64,000 nt of DNA from Diplocloster modestus. Its GTDB lineage: Bacteria > Bacillota > Clostridia > Lachnospirales > Lachnospiraceae. Under the pieces are notes generated by a model. That model was not told where the DNA came from. It saw nothing but the letters and a program-made list of their open reading frames with translations, and ran no database searches. The stretch spans positions 59,373 to 123,372 of the forward strand of contig NZ_JAHQCX010000016.1 in the NCBI RefSeq assembly GCF_019042245.1, read 5' to 3'. This document shows positions 1-8,067 of this stretch, piece by piece. Position 1 is the first letter of the stretch. The number at the start of each line of letters is the position of its first letter. The translations under genes and the position numbers were made by a program.

Positions 1-9
1 TTTATCCAT
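1..9 (-). CDS. Start of a gene running off the left edge
   Basis: Only the first three codons (Met-Asp-Lys) are inside the window. An ATG on the minus strand is preceded by a good AAGGGGAA ribosome binding site about seven bases upstream. It lies downstream of the deoR-type regulator in the same direction but behind a hairpin terminator. It may be the regulated target gene; the product cannot be guessed. Confidence 0.5.
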
Positions 10-119
10 AAAAATTCCCCTTTCTATGTGAAACGGATCTATACTTTTCCTTTTCCTATCCTGATCATAGCATCCTCCGGTATCCCCCACAATGCCGGGA
101 CCGCCTCTATTTCCCCCAA

Positions 120-162
120 ATAAAAAGAAACCGAAAGTAATCCTTTGATTTCTTTCGGTTTC
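120..162 (-). terminator. Rho-independent terminator after the DeoR regulator
   Basis: An 11-bp perfect inverted repeat (GAAACCGAAAG at 127-137, CTTTCGGTTTC at 152-162) overlaps the TGA stop of the regulator. On the minus strand it is followed by TTTCTTTTTA. This separates the regulator from the gene that starts at position 9. Confidence 0.8.
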
Positions 163-940
163 AGGAAATAACTACCGGTACCAGTTCCCGCATACGGCTG
201 CAGTACGCCCGGTCCGCCCCGCCATCCGTAATAACCATATCGACCATAGAAAGCGCGCACACCTCCGACAGATACTTCTCCCCGAACTTCCCGCCGTCCG
301 CCAGCAGAACCGTCCGATCCGCGCACTTGCGCATGGCCTTTTTTATCATCATCTGGGGGTAACCGATCACGGTAATCCCCGCCTCCACATCCACCCCGTT
401 GGCTCCCATAAACAAGACATCCGCGTGATACTCCAAAACTTCCCTCTCTCCGGTCTCACCGGCGGTGGCCGCCAGATTCCCGAACACCTCCCCGCCGATC
501 ATAAACAGTCTCACATGCTCCAGATTCATCAATTCCCCCGCCGCGATCACAGAATTCGTTATCACCGTCAGCGGCAGCCCTTCTTCCTCCTTAATCAACT
601 GCACCAGATACAGGCAGGTAGAAGAATCATCGATCATAACCGTTTCATGGGCCCGCAGCTCCCGGTAAGCCCTTCTCGCAATGGCAATCTTAGCCGCAGC
701 GTCCCGGTATACCGTCTCCCTGGTATCCTTCCGGTAAATACTGTCCCCGGCCTTAACGGCTCCTCCATGCACTCTCCTGATCAGCCCTTCCCCTTCCAAC
801 AGAGTCAGATCCTGACGGACCGTCACTTCCGACACATGCAGGTTCCTGGCCAGATTCGAGATTCTCACGCACTGCTTCTCATCCAGTTCCCTTAATATAT
901 AAACCAGCCGCTCCTGCCGGAAATTCCTCTCCGCAGTCAC
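161..940 (-). CDS. DeoR/GlpR-family transcriptional regulator
   Basis: 259-residue regulator of the DeoR family, typically a repressor of sugar or nucleoside catabolism responding to a phosphorylated sugar. Residues about 8-62 form the DeoR helix-turn-helix (VSEVTVRQDL recognition region, RVHGGAV wing). The rest is the DeoR C-terminal effector domain (IDDSSTCLYL, MGANGVD, LLADGGKFG), which is related to sugar-phosphate isomerases. The start is GTG at 938-940 with a GAGGGGGAA ribosome binding site. It overlaps the stop of the upstream zincin by four bases (GTGA), implying translational coupling. Effector and target are unknown; the nearest downstream gene begins at position 9. Confidence 0.9.
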   Translation of the reverse strand: MTAERNFRQERLVYILRELDEKQCVRISNLARNLHVSEVTVRQDLTLLEGEGLIRRVHGGAVKAGDSIYRKDTRETVYRDAAAKIAIARRAYRELRAHETVMIDDSSTCLYLVQLIKEEEGLPLTVITNSVIAAGELMNLEHVRLFMIGGEVFGNLAATAGETGEREVLEYHADVLFMGANGVDVEAGITVIGYPQMMIKKAMRKCADRTVLLADGGKFGEKYLSEVCALSMVDMVITDGGADRAYCSRMRELVPVVIS

Positions 941-1311
941 TGCCCATTCCCCCTCTCCTTATATCTGGCGATCTGAATCGCATCCTCGATCTCCAGATCC
1001 TTTTCTCCGGCCAGTGACTCCAGGTGATGTCTGAACTCATGCAGCACCGTTTTACGCACCCTCCGCCGAAGCGCCTCCTCCGTCATATATCCATAGATCT
1101 GCATAAAAGATCCATAATAGATCGTGATGAACCTCCCCAAATACTTATCCCTGTGATACTCCCCCAAAATACACAGCTCCTCATTCCTGCTCTGGGGATG
1201 CAGCTTGCGCTCCGCCTTCAGCACAATACCGCCATTCAATTCCTCAAAAAATTCCTTCGGCATTTCACCGGCAATCTCATTCAACATATCCGAAAAACGA
1301 TCCATATCCAA
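937..1311 (-). CDS. Small zincin-like metallopeptidase family protein
   Basis: About 124 residues, matching the compact 'metallopeptidase family protein' (Zincin_1-like, formerly DUF1025) of Clostridia. The visible metal-binding motif is HEFRH (HExxH) followed by ESLAG and an acidic DLEIED segment. The physiological substrate of this family is not established. The frame stays open much further upstream, but the added sequence is low-complexity and not protein-like. A TTG at 1309-1311 has an AGGA site seven bases upstream, whereas the alternative ATG at 1303-1305 is thirteen bases away, so I prefer TTG. It is the first gene of a two-gene unit with the DeoR regulator. Confidence 0.78.
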   Translation of the reverse strand: MDMDRFSDMLNEIAGEMPKEFFEELNGGIVLKAERKLHPQSRNEELCILGEYHRDKYLGRFITIYYGSFMQIYGYMTEEALRRRVRKTVLHEFRHHLESLAGEKDLEIEDAIQIARYKERGNGQ

Positions 1312-1361
1312 GCAGTGTTCCTCACTTTTCGCTTTGCAATCTCGGGTTTCTATTTCTGTAT

Positions 1362-1388
1362 AGTATAGCATAGATTGGTTGTTTGCAA
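1362..1388 (-). promoter_or_regulatory. Putative extended -10 promoter for the zincin-deoR unit
   Basis: Read on the minus strand there is TATACT (1362-1367) preceded by TGC, an extended -10. A TTGCAA lies 15 bp upstream (1383-1388), a short spacer. The position about 50 bp before the zincin start fits. Confidence 0.45.
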
Positions 1389-1391
1389 AAG

Positions 1392-1447
1392 AGGGGGCCG
1401 GGGAGCCCTGCAGAAACGGGAGACAAATCGCTTTCTTTCGGCCCCCT
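1392..1447. repeat. GC-rich inverted repeat upstream of the ZIP gene
   Basis: Nine-base perfect arms AGGGGGCCG (1392-1400) and CGGCCCCCT (1439-1447) enclose 38 bases. It lies in the intergenic region between the divergent zincin and ZIP genes, with no T-tract, so it is not an obvious terminator. Confidence 0.5.
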
Positions 1448-1490
1448 CCGCCCAGGCATCCCTTGCGTCCGACCGCTCCGGTACTTTGAA

Positions 1491-1518
1491 ATACATCCTT
1501 TGCAATACGTCCTTTGCA
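1491..1518. repeat. Tandem 14-bp repeat (two copies) upstream of the ZIP gene
   Basis: ATACATCCTTTGCA and ATACGTCCTTTGCA stand head to tail, differing at one base, about 115 bp before the ZIP start. They could be operator half-sites for metal-dependent control, but that is inference only. Confidence 0.5.
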
Positions 1519-1632
1519 AATACCATCCCCTTGTATATTTTTAAAAAACAGGTTAAAATAAAGAAAATCCGGTATACACTTTGATAAAATAGTCCGGATT
1601 CTATACTTTACTTTGAAAAGGGGGATTTCGTT

Positions 1633-2424
1633 ATGCAATCTGTATTGTGGGCCGCTGGCGGTACTGGGTTTACTTTTCTTATGACCAGTCTGGGCGCCGC
1701 TATGGTTTTCTTTTTTCGTAAGAAGTCGAATGTAAATATACAGCGCGTGTTTCTGGGCTTCGCTGCCGGCGTTATGATCGCGGCATCGGTTTGGTCTTTG
1801 TTGATTCCAGCTATTGAGGAGGCCGAGGCGTCCGGTATGATCGGATGGATGCCGGCTGCGGGGGGATTTATTCTGGGTATTGCGTTTTTGATGCTGATGG
1901 ATAATCTTCTGCCTCACCTGCACCCGGATTCGGCAGCGCCGGAGGGACCTTCCTCCACCTGGAAGCGGACGACTCTGTTAGTCCTGGCTGTGACTTTGCA
2001 TAATATTCCGGAAGGAATGGCAGTAGGTCTTTCTTTCGCGCTGGCCGCACAGCACGGCAATGATCCCGCGATGTACGCGGCTGCTATGGCTCTGGCCATC
2101 GGGATCGGTATCCAGAACTTCCCGGAAGGCGCGGCGATCTCGCTGCCGCTTCGACAGGAGGGCGTCTCCACAGGGCGAGCATTCGTATATGGCAGTTTGT
2201 CGGGCATCGTGGAACCGATATTCGGTATCCTGACGGTCCTGATCGCCGGGGGGATCCAGCCGCTGATGCCCTGGCTGTTGTCTTTCGCCGCCGGTGCCAT
2301 GCTGTATGTTGTGGTGGAAGAGCTTATTCCGGAGGCACATCTGGGCGAGCATTCCCATGTGGGTACCCTGGGCGTCATGGCAGGGTTTCTGGTTATGATG
2401 ATTCTCGACGTGGCTTTGGGCTGA
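1633..2424 (+). CDS. ZIP-family divalent metal (zinc) transporter
   Basis: 263-residue membrane protein of the ZIP family, which moves Zn2+ and related cations into the cytoplasm. About eight hydrophobic segments are visible. The two hallmark metal-site helices are present: HNIPEG at about 123-128 (TM4) and QNFPEG at about 161-166 (TM5). A short histidine loop (PHLHP, about 94-98) sits between TM3 and TM4, as usual for cytoplasmic metal-binding loops. ATG start with an AAAGGGGGA site eight bases upstream. It stands alone, divergent from the zincin gene and convergent with the following ABC genes. Confidence 0.92.
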   Translation: MQSVLWAAGGTGFTFLMTSLGAAMVFFFRKKSNVNIQRVFLGFAAGVMIAASVWSLLIPAIEEAEASGMIGWMPAAGGFILGIAFLMLMDNLLPHLHPDSAAPEGPSSTWKRTTLLVLAVTLHNIPEGMAVGLSFALAAQHGNDPAMYAAAMALAIGIGIQNFPEGAAISLPLRQEGVSTGRAFVYGSLSGIVEPIFGILTVLIAGGIQPLMPWLLSFAAGAMLYVVVEELIPEAHLGEHSHVGTLGVMAGFLVMMILDVALG

Positions 2425-2503
2425 GGCTTACAGGTTTCGGCCCGGTATCAGCCGGCCGGCACCGTTTCTTTTTGATTACCGGTCGTCCGGGTTCTCTCGT
2501 TTA

Positions 2504-3154
2504 TCAGGCGCCGGCCGATAGTTTCCCTTCTAACAGATAGTAGATCTCATCGCTTAATTCTCTTAGAAAGCCTTCATTCCGGTCGCTTAATAGGATCAGT
2601 GCGTCCCGCTCCCTGGCTCTGCGGATCAGATCCATCAGCATATCCACACCTCCGGGATCCAGCTCCGAAGTGGCGCCGTCCAGCAGCAGGATCTCCGGCT
2701 GTTCCATAAAAGCGGCCGCGATCCCCAGCCGCTGGCGCATCTGGGATGTATAGGCCCCATAGCGTCTCCGCTCCTTGCTTCCTAATTTCACAAGATCCAT
2801 CATCTTCCGGATGTTTGTATTGGATATCTCCTGCCTGACCGCTGCAAGCAGCTGCAGATTCTGGAATCCGGTATACTCTGCCAGAAAAGCAGGCCTGCCG
2901 ATCATGACTCCTATGCTGTCCGGCTGCATGATATCGGTTCCCAGTAATTTTTGATTAATCCGTATACTGCCGGCTGTCGGGCGTACCAGACCGCACAGCA
3001 TGCTAAAAAATACAGATTTCCCGGACCCGCTGTCGCCCTGTATTCCATATACTCTGCCGCCTTCAAAGTAAGCATTTGCCCCGTCTATCACATTCTGATT
3101 ATGCAGCACTTTCGTCAGCTGCTCTATCTCGATTTCCGTATGGTTAATCTTCAT
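2504..3154 (-). CDS. ABC transporter ATP-binding protein with a degenerate signature
   Basis: 216-residue nucleotide-binding domain. Walker A GDSGSGKS is at about 40-47 and Walker B is LLLDGATSELD. The signature is unusual: TSQMRQR replaces the normal LSGGQ, as in some bacteriocin/lantibiotic-immunity-like ATPases. The H-loop position reads LLSDRN, apparently Asp where His is expected. ATG at 3152-3154 is chosen over an upstream start because of an AAGGGGG site nine bases before it. This start overlaps the permease stop by 11 bp, so the two are coupled. The cargo is unknown; an exporter or immunity role is plausible. Confidence 0.82.
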   Translation of the reverse strand: MKINHTEIEIEQLTKVLHNQNVIDGANAYFEGGRVYGIQGDSGSGKSVFFSMLCGLVRPTAGSIRINQKLLGTDIMQPDSIGVMIGRPAFLAEYTGFQNLQLLAAVRQEISNTNIRKMMDLVKLGSKERRRYGAYTSQMRQRLGIAAAFMEQPEILLLDGATSELDPGGVDMLMDLIRRARERDALILLSDRNEGFLRELSDEIYYLLEGKLSAGA

Positions 3155-3887
3155 CCATCCTGCCCCCTTCTTCCAGCACGTCAATGTGTTCACCACGATA
3201 TACGCACACCGACAGCGTCACCGCGAAGAGAAGCAAGGCTTCCCCCAGCAGTATTCCCTGGAATATAAGTGCCGCGCTGTCACCGGCTCCTGCCGATACC
3301 AGGTGGGAAAACAGTTTCGCATTGCCCAGGCGGCACAGCAGATAGAACAGTCCCGGAATTGCTATAGCCGCCGCCATATTTTTATAAAACATGGAGATCA
3401 TCAGGCCGAAACCGGCCATCAGGCCGCTCAGGTTCCATTCCCCGATAAAGTACAGCAGCACGCTCAGAATGAGATTTCGTCCGAATCCCTGCGTGCTCAG
3501 GTCCAAATAATGCCATCGGATTCCATAATCAGCGGCCAACTGTATCGTTAACGGTACCGCGGCCACAAAACCACTGGTCAGAAACATGACCGCATATTTG
3601 GCTAATATGTAATTTCTTCTGCCTGTACGCGTGATGATCTGCTTCCAGTATCCGTGTCTGGTTTCCGCCAGATAGGACCAGCCGTAAGGACACATAACCA
3701 GCAGTGAACTGATACTGCGTGTAATCAATAATCCTGTTGGGCCGCTGCCTGCGGCGATCCCGTTTTTGCAGAACCAGAACTGATAACTGCATTGGATGGC
3801 AGCAGCTGCCAGCACAAAACCAAAGGTTAACCACAAGTATCTGTTTCTTACCGCTTTCAGAATCTCTATTCTCAAGAGTTTTCCCAA
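3144..3887 (-). CDS. ABC-2-type membrane permease subunit
   Basis: 247-residue integral membrane protein with about six hydrophobic segments. It begins with a short cytoplasmic helix (LLRIEILKAVRNRYLW), typical of ABC-2-like permeases of bacitracin/lantibiotic-type exporters. TTG start at 3885-3887 with a strong AAGGGGGGGAG site. It is the first gene of a two-gene unit and its stop lies inside the start region of the ATPase gene. No lantibiotic biosynthesis gene is adjacent, so the substrate is undefined. Confidence 0.75.
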   Translation of the reverse strand: MGKLLRIEILKAVRNRYLWLTFGFVLAAAAIQCSYQFWFCKNGIAAGSGPTGLLITRSISSLLVMCPYGWSYLAETRHGYWKQIITRTGRRNYILAKYAVMFLTSGFVAAVPLTIQLAADYGIRWHYLDLSTQGFGRNLILSVLLYFIGEWNLSGLMAGFGLMISMFYKNMAAAIAIPGLFYLLCRLGNAKLFSHLVSAGAGDSAALIFQGILLGEALLLFAVTLSVCVYRGEHIDVLEEGGRMDED

Positions 3888-4064
3888 CCGGCTCCCCCCC
3901 TTTTTCAGGTAACGAACATAATTAGGGATATTATAACAGAAACCTGTGTCTATTTTGTATCCGATTTGTTATCATATTTTAGCCGAATTCTTATAATTTC
4001 CTCTTTTTGTGCGTATTTCTTCACATACAGGTATGGGTGAACACTTTGTTCAACCTTTCCTCTT

Positions 4065-4318
4065 TTACTGACCCTGGACCGGCATCCTCTTCTGAAATGT
4101 TTCCTTCCAGGATTCAATATTTTCCGCATCAAACTTAATCGGCGGTCCTACGATGACTTCGCTCCCCCCGTCCAGACAGGGTTGGATCTCATAGCTTCCC
4201 ATGTCCGCCGGATTCCACAGATACAGATAGGGACATACCGGATCTTCCCCTGTAATATAATCCGCCATTTCATTGGGAAGCCCCAAGCCGGACGAGGAAT
4301 ACATACTTACCTTCTTCA
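4065..4318 (-). CDS. Short hypothetical protein in a decayed region
   Basis: An open frame of about 84 codons from an ATG at about 4316-4318 (MKKVSMYSSS...) with AAGGA five bases upstream, ending at TAA 4065-4067. It is rich in Gly/Pro/Trp, without signal peptide or membrane segment. I do not recognise a family. It overlaps the end of a RhuM N-terminal fragment in another frame and sits beside other gene remnants, so it may be a small native gene or debris. Confidence 0.35.
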
Positions 4319-4410
4319 TGGGCATCCTTGGTAAAAACGAGGAAATCAACCGTACTGTTTCGGATTTGTAACTTGTTATCTCCAAAAGCAGGCGTTATTT
4401 TATCAGCCAT
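4312..4410 (-). pseudogene. RhuM-like gene fragment (N-terminus only)
   Basis: An ATG at 4408-4410 with a GGGAAGGGA site is followed by a reading frame containing IRNSTVDFLVF, then DAHEEG. That is how many RhuM-family (virulence RhuM / cell filamentation-type) proteins begin. After about 33 codons the similarity by eye stops and the frame continues as unrelated sequence. It follows directly behind the zinc-ribbon pseudogene on the same strand, as if they once formed an operon. Confidence 0.5.
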
Positions 4411-4427
4411 AATCCCGTCCCTTCCCA

Positions 4428-5218
4428 TCATTTCTTCTTATCCTTCGCCCGGCTCTTGTAGACATTATGCTTATTTTTACATTGCGGGCTGCAAAATACG
4501 GCGCTGGGCCTACTGGCTACAAAGGCTTGCAGGCAATGTTTACACAGTCGGATAGGTTTATCCGTGTCCGTCAGCATGAAACTGAACATCATCTGCATAG
4601 CGAGTATCAGAGAATGAAAATCCAGACGATGGTCGGCTTATCCAGCAGGGCGATTCTATAAGTCGGGGCATTGCCGCCAAAGGCTTCCATACCCTGCTGC
4701 ATCAGCAGTCGCTGCTCCGGCTGCATAATATCATAGTCCTCGTAGAAAATCACAGAGGTCCGGTAGCTAAAGGCAATATCCTCAAATTGCTGCTTAATCC
4801 ATTCATACCGTTCAGCGTACTCCCGCTGGAAGTTCATGTTGACAGCCATAGGCTTATCGCTCACGGTCATGGCAAGTGCAATCATCACACGGTCGTTGCT
4901 GATGTTCCACATGGACTCCACGCCCCGTTTGACCACATCCGCCTTATCAAAGGGGAAAAACAACTCCAGATACTTCTTCGTGGACATGGTTTCTTCCTTG
5001 ATAAAATGATTTTTCGGCAGATAAACCGCTTCGTAATCTATGAAGTCGGGTGTGGTTGGCAGTGCCGTCATCAAGCCCAACAAACCATATTTGACCGCAA
5101 ACTGCTGGATTGCCCTCGTGGAACTGAATAACCGGACAGCGCGCAGGAACAGCCGCTCCTTGTTGGCGCTTTTCCTATCTTTTTCATACCATTCATGGTA
5201 GAATAAGCATAGAAAATG
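4428..5218 (-). pseudogene. Frameshifted zinc-ribbon protein gene (mobile-element type)
   Basis: An open frame runs from about 5218 without a clear start codon and stops at 4607. A single-base frame change near 4618-4622 restores a continuation to a TGA at 4428-4430. The restored C-terminus has a CKHC ... CSPQC zinc-ribbon and a basic tail (KSRAKDKKK), as in CGNR/DUF6076-like proteins often found on integrative elements. The N-terminus is missing: an in-frame stop lies at 5219-5221, next to the second RhuM fragment. I assign the family only tentatively; the frameshift and zinc-ribbon are directly visible. Confidence 0.55.
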
Positions 5219-5237
5219 TCAGAAAAGAGGCGTGCAG

Positions 5238-5392
5238 ATGAGTGATGAAACAGTATGGCTTTCCAGAGAACAAATGGCTGAACTGTTCAAAGAGACAGAA
5301 GTGTAATTGGCAAGCATATAAAAAACATTTTTGATGAAGGAGAATTACAAAAGGAATCAGTATGGGCAAAATTTGCCCATACTGCCGAAGAT
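5238..5392 (+). pseudogene. RhuM-like gene fragment joined to truncated rarA
   Basis: From ATG 5238 the plus strand encodes a RhuM-type stretch, TVWLSREQMAELF. After a frame change near 5295 it continues as RSVIGKHIKNIFDEGEL, then VWAKFAHTAED. This is the conserved DNA-binding-like first domain of RhuM-family proteins. The second frame runs without interruption into the C-terminal half of RarA. The fragment lies on the opposite strand to the RhuM N-terminus at 4312-4410. Confidence 0.6.
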
Positions 5393-6091
5393 GCCCGCAC
5401 CGCCTTGAATACGCTGGAAATGGCCGTGATCAACGGGGATATTCAGGGTACGGAAACCGTGGTCACCCCGGAGATCCTGGAACAGTGCATCAGCCGTAAG
5501 TCGCTGCTCTATGATAAAAATGGAGAGGAACATTATAACCTGATCTCCGCCCTTCACAAATCCATGCGCAATTCCGACGTTCAGGCCGCGGTCTACTGGC
5601 TGGCCCGTATGCTGGAGGCCGGGGAGGACCCGCTCTACGTGGCGCGCCGTCTGATCCGTTTCGCCAGCGAGGATATCGGGATCGCGGACAGCCGCGCGTT
5701 AGAGATCGCCGTGGCCGCCTACCAGGCCTGCCACTTTAACGGGATGCCCGAGTGCAACGTGAATCTGACCCACGCAGTTACTTATCTGACGCTGGCTCCC
5801 AAATCCAACGCGCTGTACGTGGCCTACGAAGAAGCCAAAGCGGACGCGCTGCAGATGCTGGCGGAGCCGGTACCCCTGCAGATCCGCAATGCCCCCACGA
5901 AGCTGATGCGCGATCTGGATTATGGCAAGGGTTACCAGTACGCCCACGATACCGCCGAAAAACTGACCTCCATGGAGTGTCTGCCGGATTCCCTCGCAGG
6001 GCGGAACTATTACCGTCCTACCGGCCAGGGAATGGAGGCTGAGGCAAAAGAGAAAATGGAACGCATCGGGGAGCTGCGGAAGCGGCTGTGA
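5390..6091 (+). pseudogene. rarA: Truncated replication-associated recombination protein A (C-terminal half)
   Basis: About 233 codons corresponding to the C-terminal part of RarA/MgsA, the AAA+ ATPase acting at stalled replication forks. It starts at the sensor-2 region (DARTALNTLE). It then shows the helical and tetramerisation part (SRKSLLYDKNGEEHYNLISALHKSMR, ASEDIGIADSRALE, SLAGRNYYRPTGQG). The Walker A/B half is absent, replaced by an in-frame RhuM fragment, so the product cannot be a working ATPase. A TTG inside the remaining part could still start a short protein. The stop is intact. It is convergent with the sugar permease operon. Confidence 0.8.
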
Positions 6092-6113
6092 CGCTGCGGA
6101 ACAGGCGGTATAC

Positions 6114-7010
6114 TCATCCTTTTACGGAGCCGATCATCATACCGGTCGCGAAATATTTTTGCATAAATGGATAAATACACATAATGGGAAGCACGGCAAC
6201 CACCATAGTCGCCAGTTGCAGCGTTGTGGAGCTGACGCCGCTTACATTAGCCAGATCTGCCACACCGGAGCTTGCGGCCATATTTTCCATGGTCTCCTGC
6301 GCCTTTATCATTTTCACGAACAGATAAGAGAGTGTGTTCAGACTCTCATTTTTGACATAGAGCATGTTATCGTACCACGCGTTCCAGTTGAATACCGCGG
6401 TAAACAGCCCTACTGCCGCCAACACCGGTTTGGACAGCGGCAGCACGATGCGCGTATAGATGGTAAATTCCCTGGCGCCGTCTATACGCGCCGACTCAAA
6501 CAAGCTCTCCGGCAGTCCCTTAAAGAAAGAAATAAATATCTGGGCATAAAACGCATTGAACACCCCTGGAAGGATGTACACCAAAAAGTTGTTGATGAGC
6601 CCATAGCTGCGGATAGCAAGGAAAACGGGAATGATGCCGCCATTAAAAAACATGGCGATCAGCAGCAGTATCATATAGAATTTGCGAAGTTTCAGATAAG
6701 ATTTGCTGGCCGCATACGCGAACATAGAGGTGACCAGCAGGCTTAGGGCGGTGGACAGCGCCGTACGGGCCACCGAGACGCCAAAGGTCCGCCAGATAGA
6801 CAAATTCTTGAATACCTGGGTGTAATTCGCCAGTGTGAATTTACGCGGCCAAAAGTAAATGCCTCCCATCATTGCGTCTTTTCCGTCGTTGAAGGATAGA
6901 ACGACCGCGTTCCAGAACGGAAACAGCATCACAAAGGTAAGTAACGCAAGTATCAGGTATATCATCACATCCGGCAAACCAAATTTTTGCCAGCTCTTTC
7001 GATTATTCAT
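6114..7010 (-). CDS. Carbohydrate ABC transporter permease (LplC/YtcP type)
   Basis: 298-residue inner-membrane permease with about six TM segments. It carries the EAA loop of binding-protein-dependent importers (ESARIDGAREFTIYTRIVLPLSKPVLA, about residues 185-215). Length and the ending (FATGMMIGSVKG) fit the LplC/YtcP subgroup that pairs with large lipoprotein binding proteins. ATG start with AAGGGGGGAG. It is the last gene of the leftward GH27 operon, 13 bp after the partner permease. The ATPase is not encoded here; such systems usually share a MsmX-like ATPase. Confidence 0.9.
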   Translation of the reverse strand: MNNRKSWQKFGLPDVMIYLILALLTFVMLFPFWNAVVLSFNDGKDAMMGGIYFWPRKFTLANYTQVFKNLSIWRTFGVSVARTALSTALSLLVTSMFAYAASKSYLKLRKFYMILLLIAMFFNGGIIPVFLAIRSYGLINNFLVYILPGVFNAFYAQIFISFFKGLPESLFESARIDGAREFTIYTRIVLPLSKPVLAAVGLFTAVFNWNAWYDNMLYVKNESLNTLSYLFVKMIKAQETMENMAASSGVADLANVSGVSSTTLQLATMVVAVLPIMCIYPFMQKYFATGMMIGSVKG

Positions 7011-7023
7011 ATAGGCTCCCCCC

Positions 7024-8001
7024 TTAAAAATAGCTCTCGCCCGTGGTCAGCTTACTGATCGCGTTGGATGTCACCAGCAGGATAGACGCTACGATAGATT
7101 GGAGCAGGCCGATAGCCGTCGCGTAGGAAAACCGCCCCATAGAAACTCCCATTTTCAGCACATACGTATCCAGGATCTCTGAGCGCGGCTGGTTTAAGGA
7201 ATTCATCAGGTTGTAACTGATGTCAAAGTTGGAACCACCCCGCAGCAGATTCCCTACATTGATAATCAGCAATATCATCACCGTCGGCAAAATCGCAGGC
7301 ATGGTGACATGCAGAATCCGTTTGAACCGGCCCGCCCCGTCAATTACCGCCGCCTCCGTAACTTCCTGGTCAACGTTAGCCATGGCCGCCAGATAAATAA
7401 TGGACGAATACCCCAGGTTTTTCCAGACGTCCAGCGTTATGGATATTCCCCAGAACGCTTCCGGCTTCCCCAGGAAAAAATAGGGGTCTTTTAAAATTCC
7501 GGCCGATACCAGCAATCCATTGATAAAGCCATTGGGCGACAGCCATGTCGTGGCCATAAGCGCGACTACGGACCAGGCCAGGAAATACGGAAAGTAGCTG
7601 ATGGTCTGAACCGTTTTCTTGAACTTGGTATGTACCACCTCATTCAGCAGAAGGGCAAAAATAACCGGCAGGGGTATGGTGAAAAAAGCTTTGATAAAGG
7701 AGAGGCCCACCGTATTCCAGAGCACGGGAAGCACATTGGGGTCCGTAAAAAACATTTTAAAATGTTTCAACCCCACCCAGGCGCTTCCCCAGATACCGGA
7801 ATTTAGTTTATAATCCTTGAATGCGATCTGCAGGCCAAACAGAGGGATAATCGCGAACAGAGCCAGCGCCAGCAGCGCGGGCACCACCATCAGCTGTAAT
7901 TCCCATTGACGTCTCAGTTGATGCCAGAAGCTTTGTTTTTTAGCTTTCGGCAGGTTCTGCTTTTCTGCGGTTAGGCCTTCCTTCCCATTTTGATGTTTCA
8001 T
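7024..8001 (-). CDS. Carbohydrate ABC transporter permease (LplB/YtdP type)
   Basis: 325-residue permease with a cytoplasmic basic N-terminus followed by about six TM segments. The EAA loop reads EAAVIDGAGRFKRILHVTMPAILP. It matches the LplB subgroup. ATG start with an ideal AGGAGG site. It lies downstream of the lipoprotein gene and is separated from it by a hairpin at 8022-8054. It forms the membrane heterodimer with the following permease. Confidence 0.9.
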   Translation of the reverse strand: MKHQNGKEGLTAEKQNLPKAKKQSFWHQLRRQWELQLMVVPALLALALFAIIPLFGLQIAFKDYKLNSGIWGSAWVGLKHFKMFFTDPNVLPVLWNTVGLSFIKAFFTIPLPVIFALLLNEVVHTKFKKTVQTISYFPYFLAWSVVALMATTWLSPNGFINGLLVSAGILKDPYFFLGKPEAFWGISITLDVWKNLGYSSIIYLAAMANVDQEVTEAAVIDGAGRFKRILHVTMPAILPTVMILLIINVGNLLRGGSNFDISYNLMNSLNQPRSEILDTYVLKMGVSMGRFSYATAIGLLQSIVASILLVTSNAISKLTTGESYF

Positions 8002-8021
8002 GTACGCTAACCTCCTACTTT

Positions 8022-8054
8022 CGTTCCCTGCCCGGTATTTTCGGGCCGGGAACG
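8022..8054 (-). promoter_or_regulatory. Intercistronic hairpin between binding-protein and permease genes
   Basis: CGTTCCC..CCCG at 8022-8034 pairs with CGGG..GGGAACG at 8042-8054. It lies directly after the binding-protein stop and before the permease start, without a T-tract on the minus strand. Such hairpins commonly protect the upstream message so that binding protein is made in excess over permease. Confidence 0.55.
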
Positions 8055-8067
8055 TTTTAAGTTATGA

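Noticed and set aside
1312..1923. Upstream extension of the zincin reading frame
   Set aside because: The extension is basic low-complexity sequence crossing the ZIP gene start; a ribosome site supports the short start.
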